Of a DNA stretch of 5,692 nucleotides, positions 5,597-5,692 are shown piece by piece. The stretch is from Bacillota bacterium. Its GTDB lineage: Bacteria > Bacillota_I > Bacilli_A > Erysipelotrichales > Erysipelotrichaceae. The DNA lies in contig JAEZBR010000045.1 of assembly GCA_023426935.1 (NCBI GenBank), positions 1 through 5,692 of the forward strand, in the 5' to 3' direction. The notes under the pieces were generated by a model. The model was not told where the DNA came from. It saw only the letters and a list, made by a program, of their open reading frames with translations, and did no database searches. Both the position numbers and the translations under genes were made by a program. Position 1 is the stretch's first letter. Every line of letters begins with the position of its first letter.

Positions 5597-5692
5597 AAAG
5601 GACCGAAAATAAAGTTGAAGTAAGTCTTACAGATCGGATAAAAACTAGTGCCTAAAAGAATAATTTAAAGAAGGTACTTGTGGAAATCAGTA
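5597..5692. other. Right-edge non-coding sequence
   Basis: I see no supportable gene here. The stretch holds the conserved outward flank of the inverted repeat (5612-5629), which overlaps a perfect odd palindrome GTAAGTCTTAC (5620-5630). After that comes AT-rich sequence up to the window edge. Short open frames run in from the right edge on the minus strand but are too short to judge. Confidence 0.5.

Overview
The window looks like a chromosomal segment of a low-GC Firmicute (roughly 40% GC by eye, A/G-rich Shine-Dalgarno sequences, TATAAT promoters, TGG tryptophan codons and TAA/TAG stops). A PepV-type dipeptidase, an RssA-type patatin and HAD phosphatases would fit Lactobacillales or Erysipelotrichia. 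I cannot place it more precisely from sequence alone. No rRNA, tRNA, CRISPR array, transposase or integrase was found.

Layout: positions 1-206 are non-coding and repeat-rich and end in a TATAAT promoter. A PepV-like M20 zinc dipeptidase follows on the plus strand (207-1565), closed by a clear intrinsic terminator. Next on the plus strand is a 407-residue two-domain protein (1613-2836). Its N-terminal part is an Sfp-like 4'-phosphopantetheinyl transferase. Its C-terminal part is a nucleotidyltransferase resembling the AadA/ANT(3'') aminoglycoside adenylyltransferases. This unusual fusion is the most notable item here. It converges on a minus-strand cluster across a 73-bp gap that holds a weak bidirectional hairpin.

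Read in the direction of transcription, the minus-strand cluster is a 105-residue acidic protein of unknown function (5421-5104), a HAD-superfamily phosphatase (5044-4187) and a patatin-like phospholipase (4205-2910). The phosphatase and patatin genes overlap by 19 bp, and the patatin Shine-Dalgarno lies inside the end of the phosphatase gene, so they are probably translationally coupled. A TTGAAT-18-TATAAT promoter sits just upstream of the phosphatase. The pairing suggests, but does not prove, a joint role in lipid or phosphoester turnover.

The gene block is flanked by an exact 29-bp inverted repeat (98-126 and 5568-5596). Each copy can itself form a hairpin, and each is extended outward by a second, less perfect conserved block. 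The copies are either a dispersed genomic repeat (MITE- or REP-like), the ends of a mobile unit with no visible transposase, or shared upstream regulatory elements of the two outward-lying genes.
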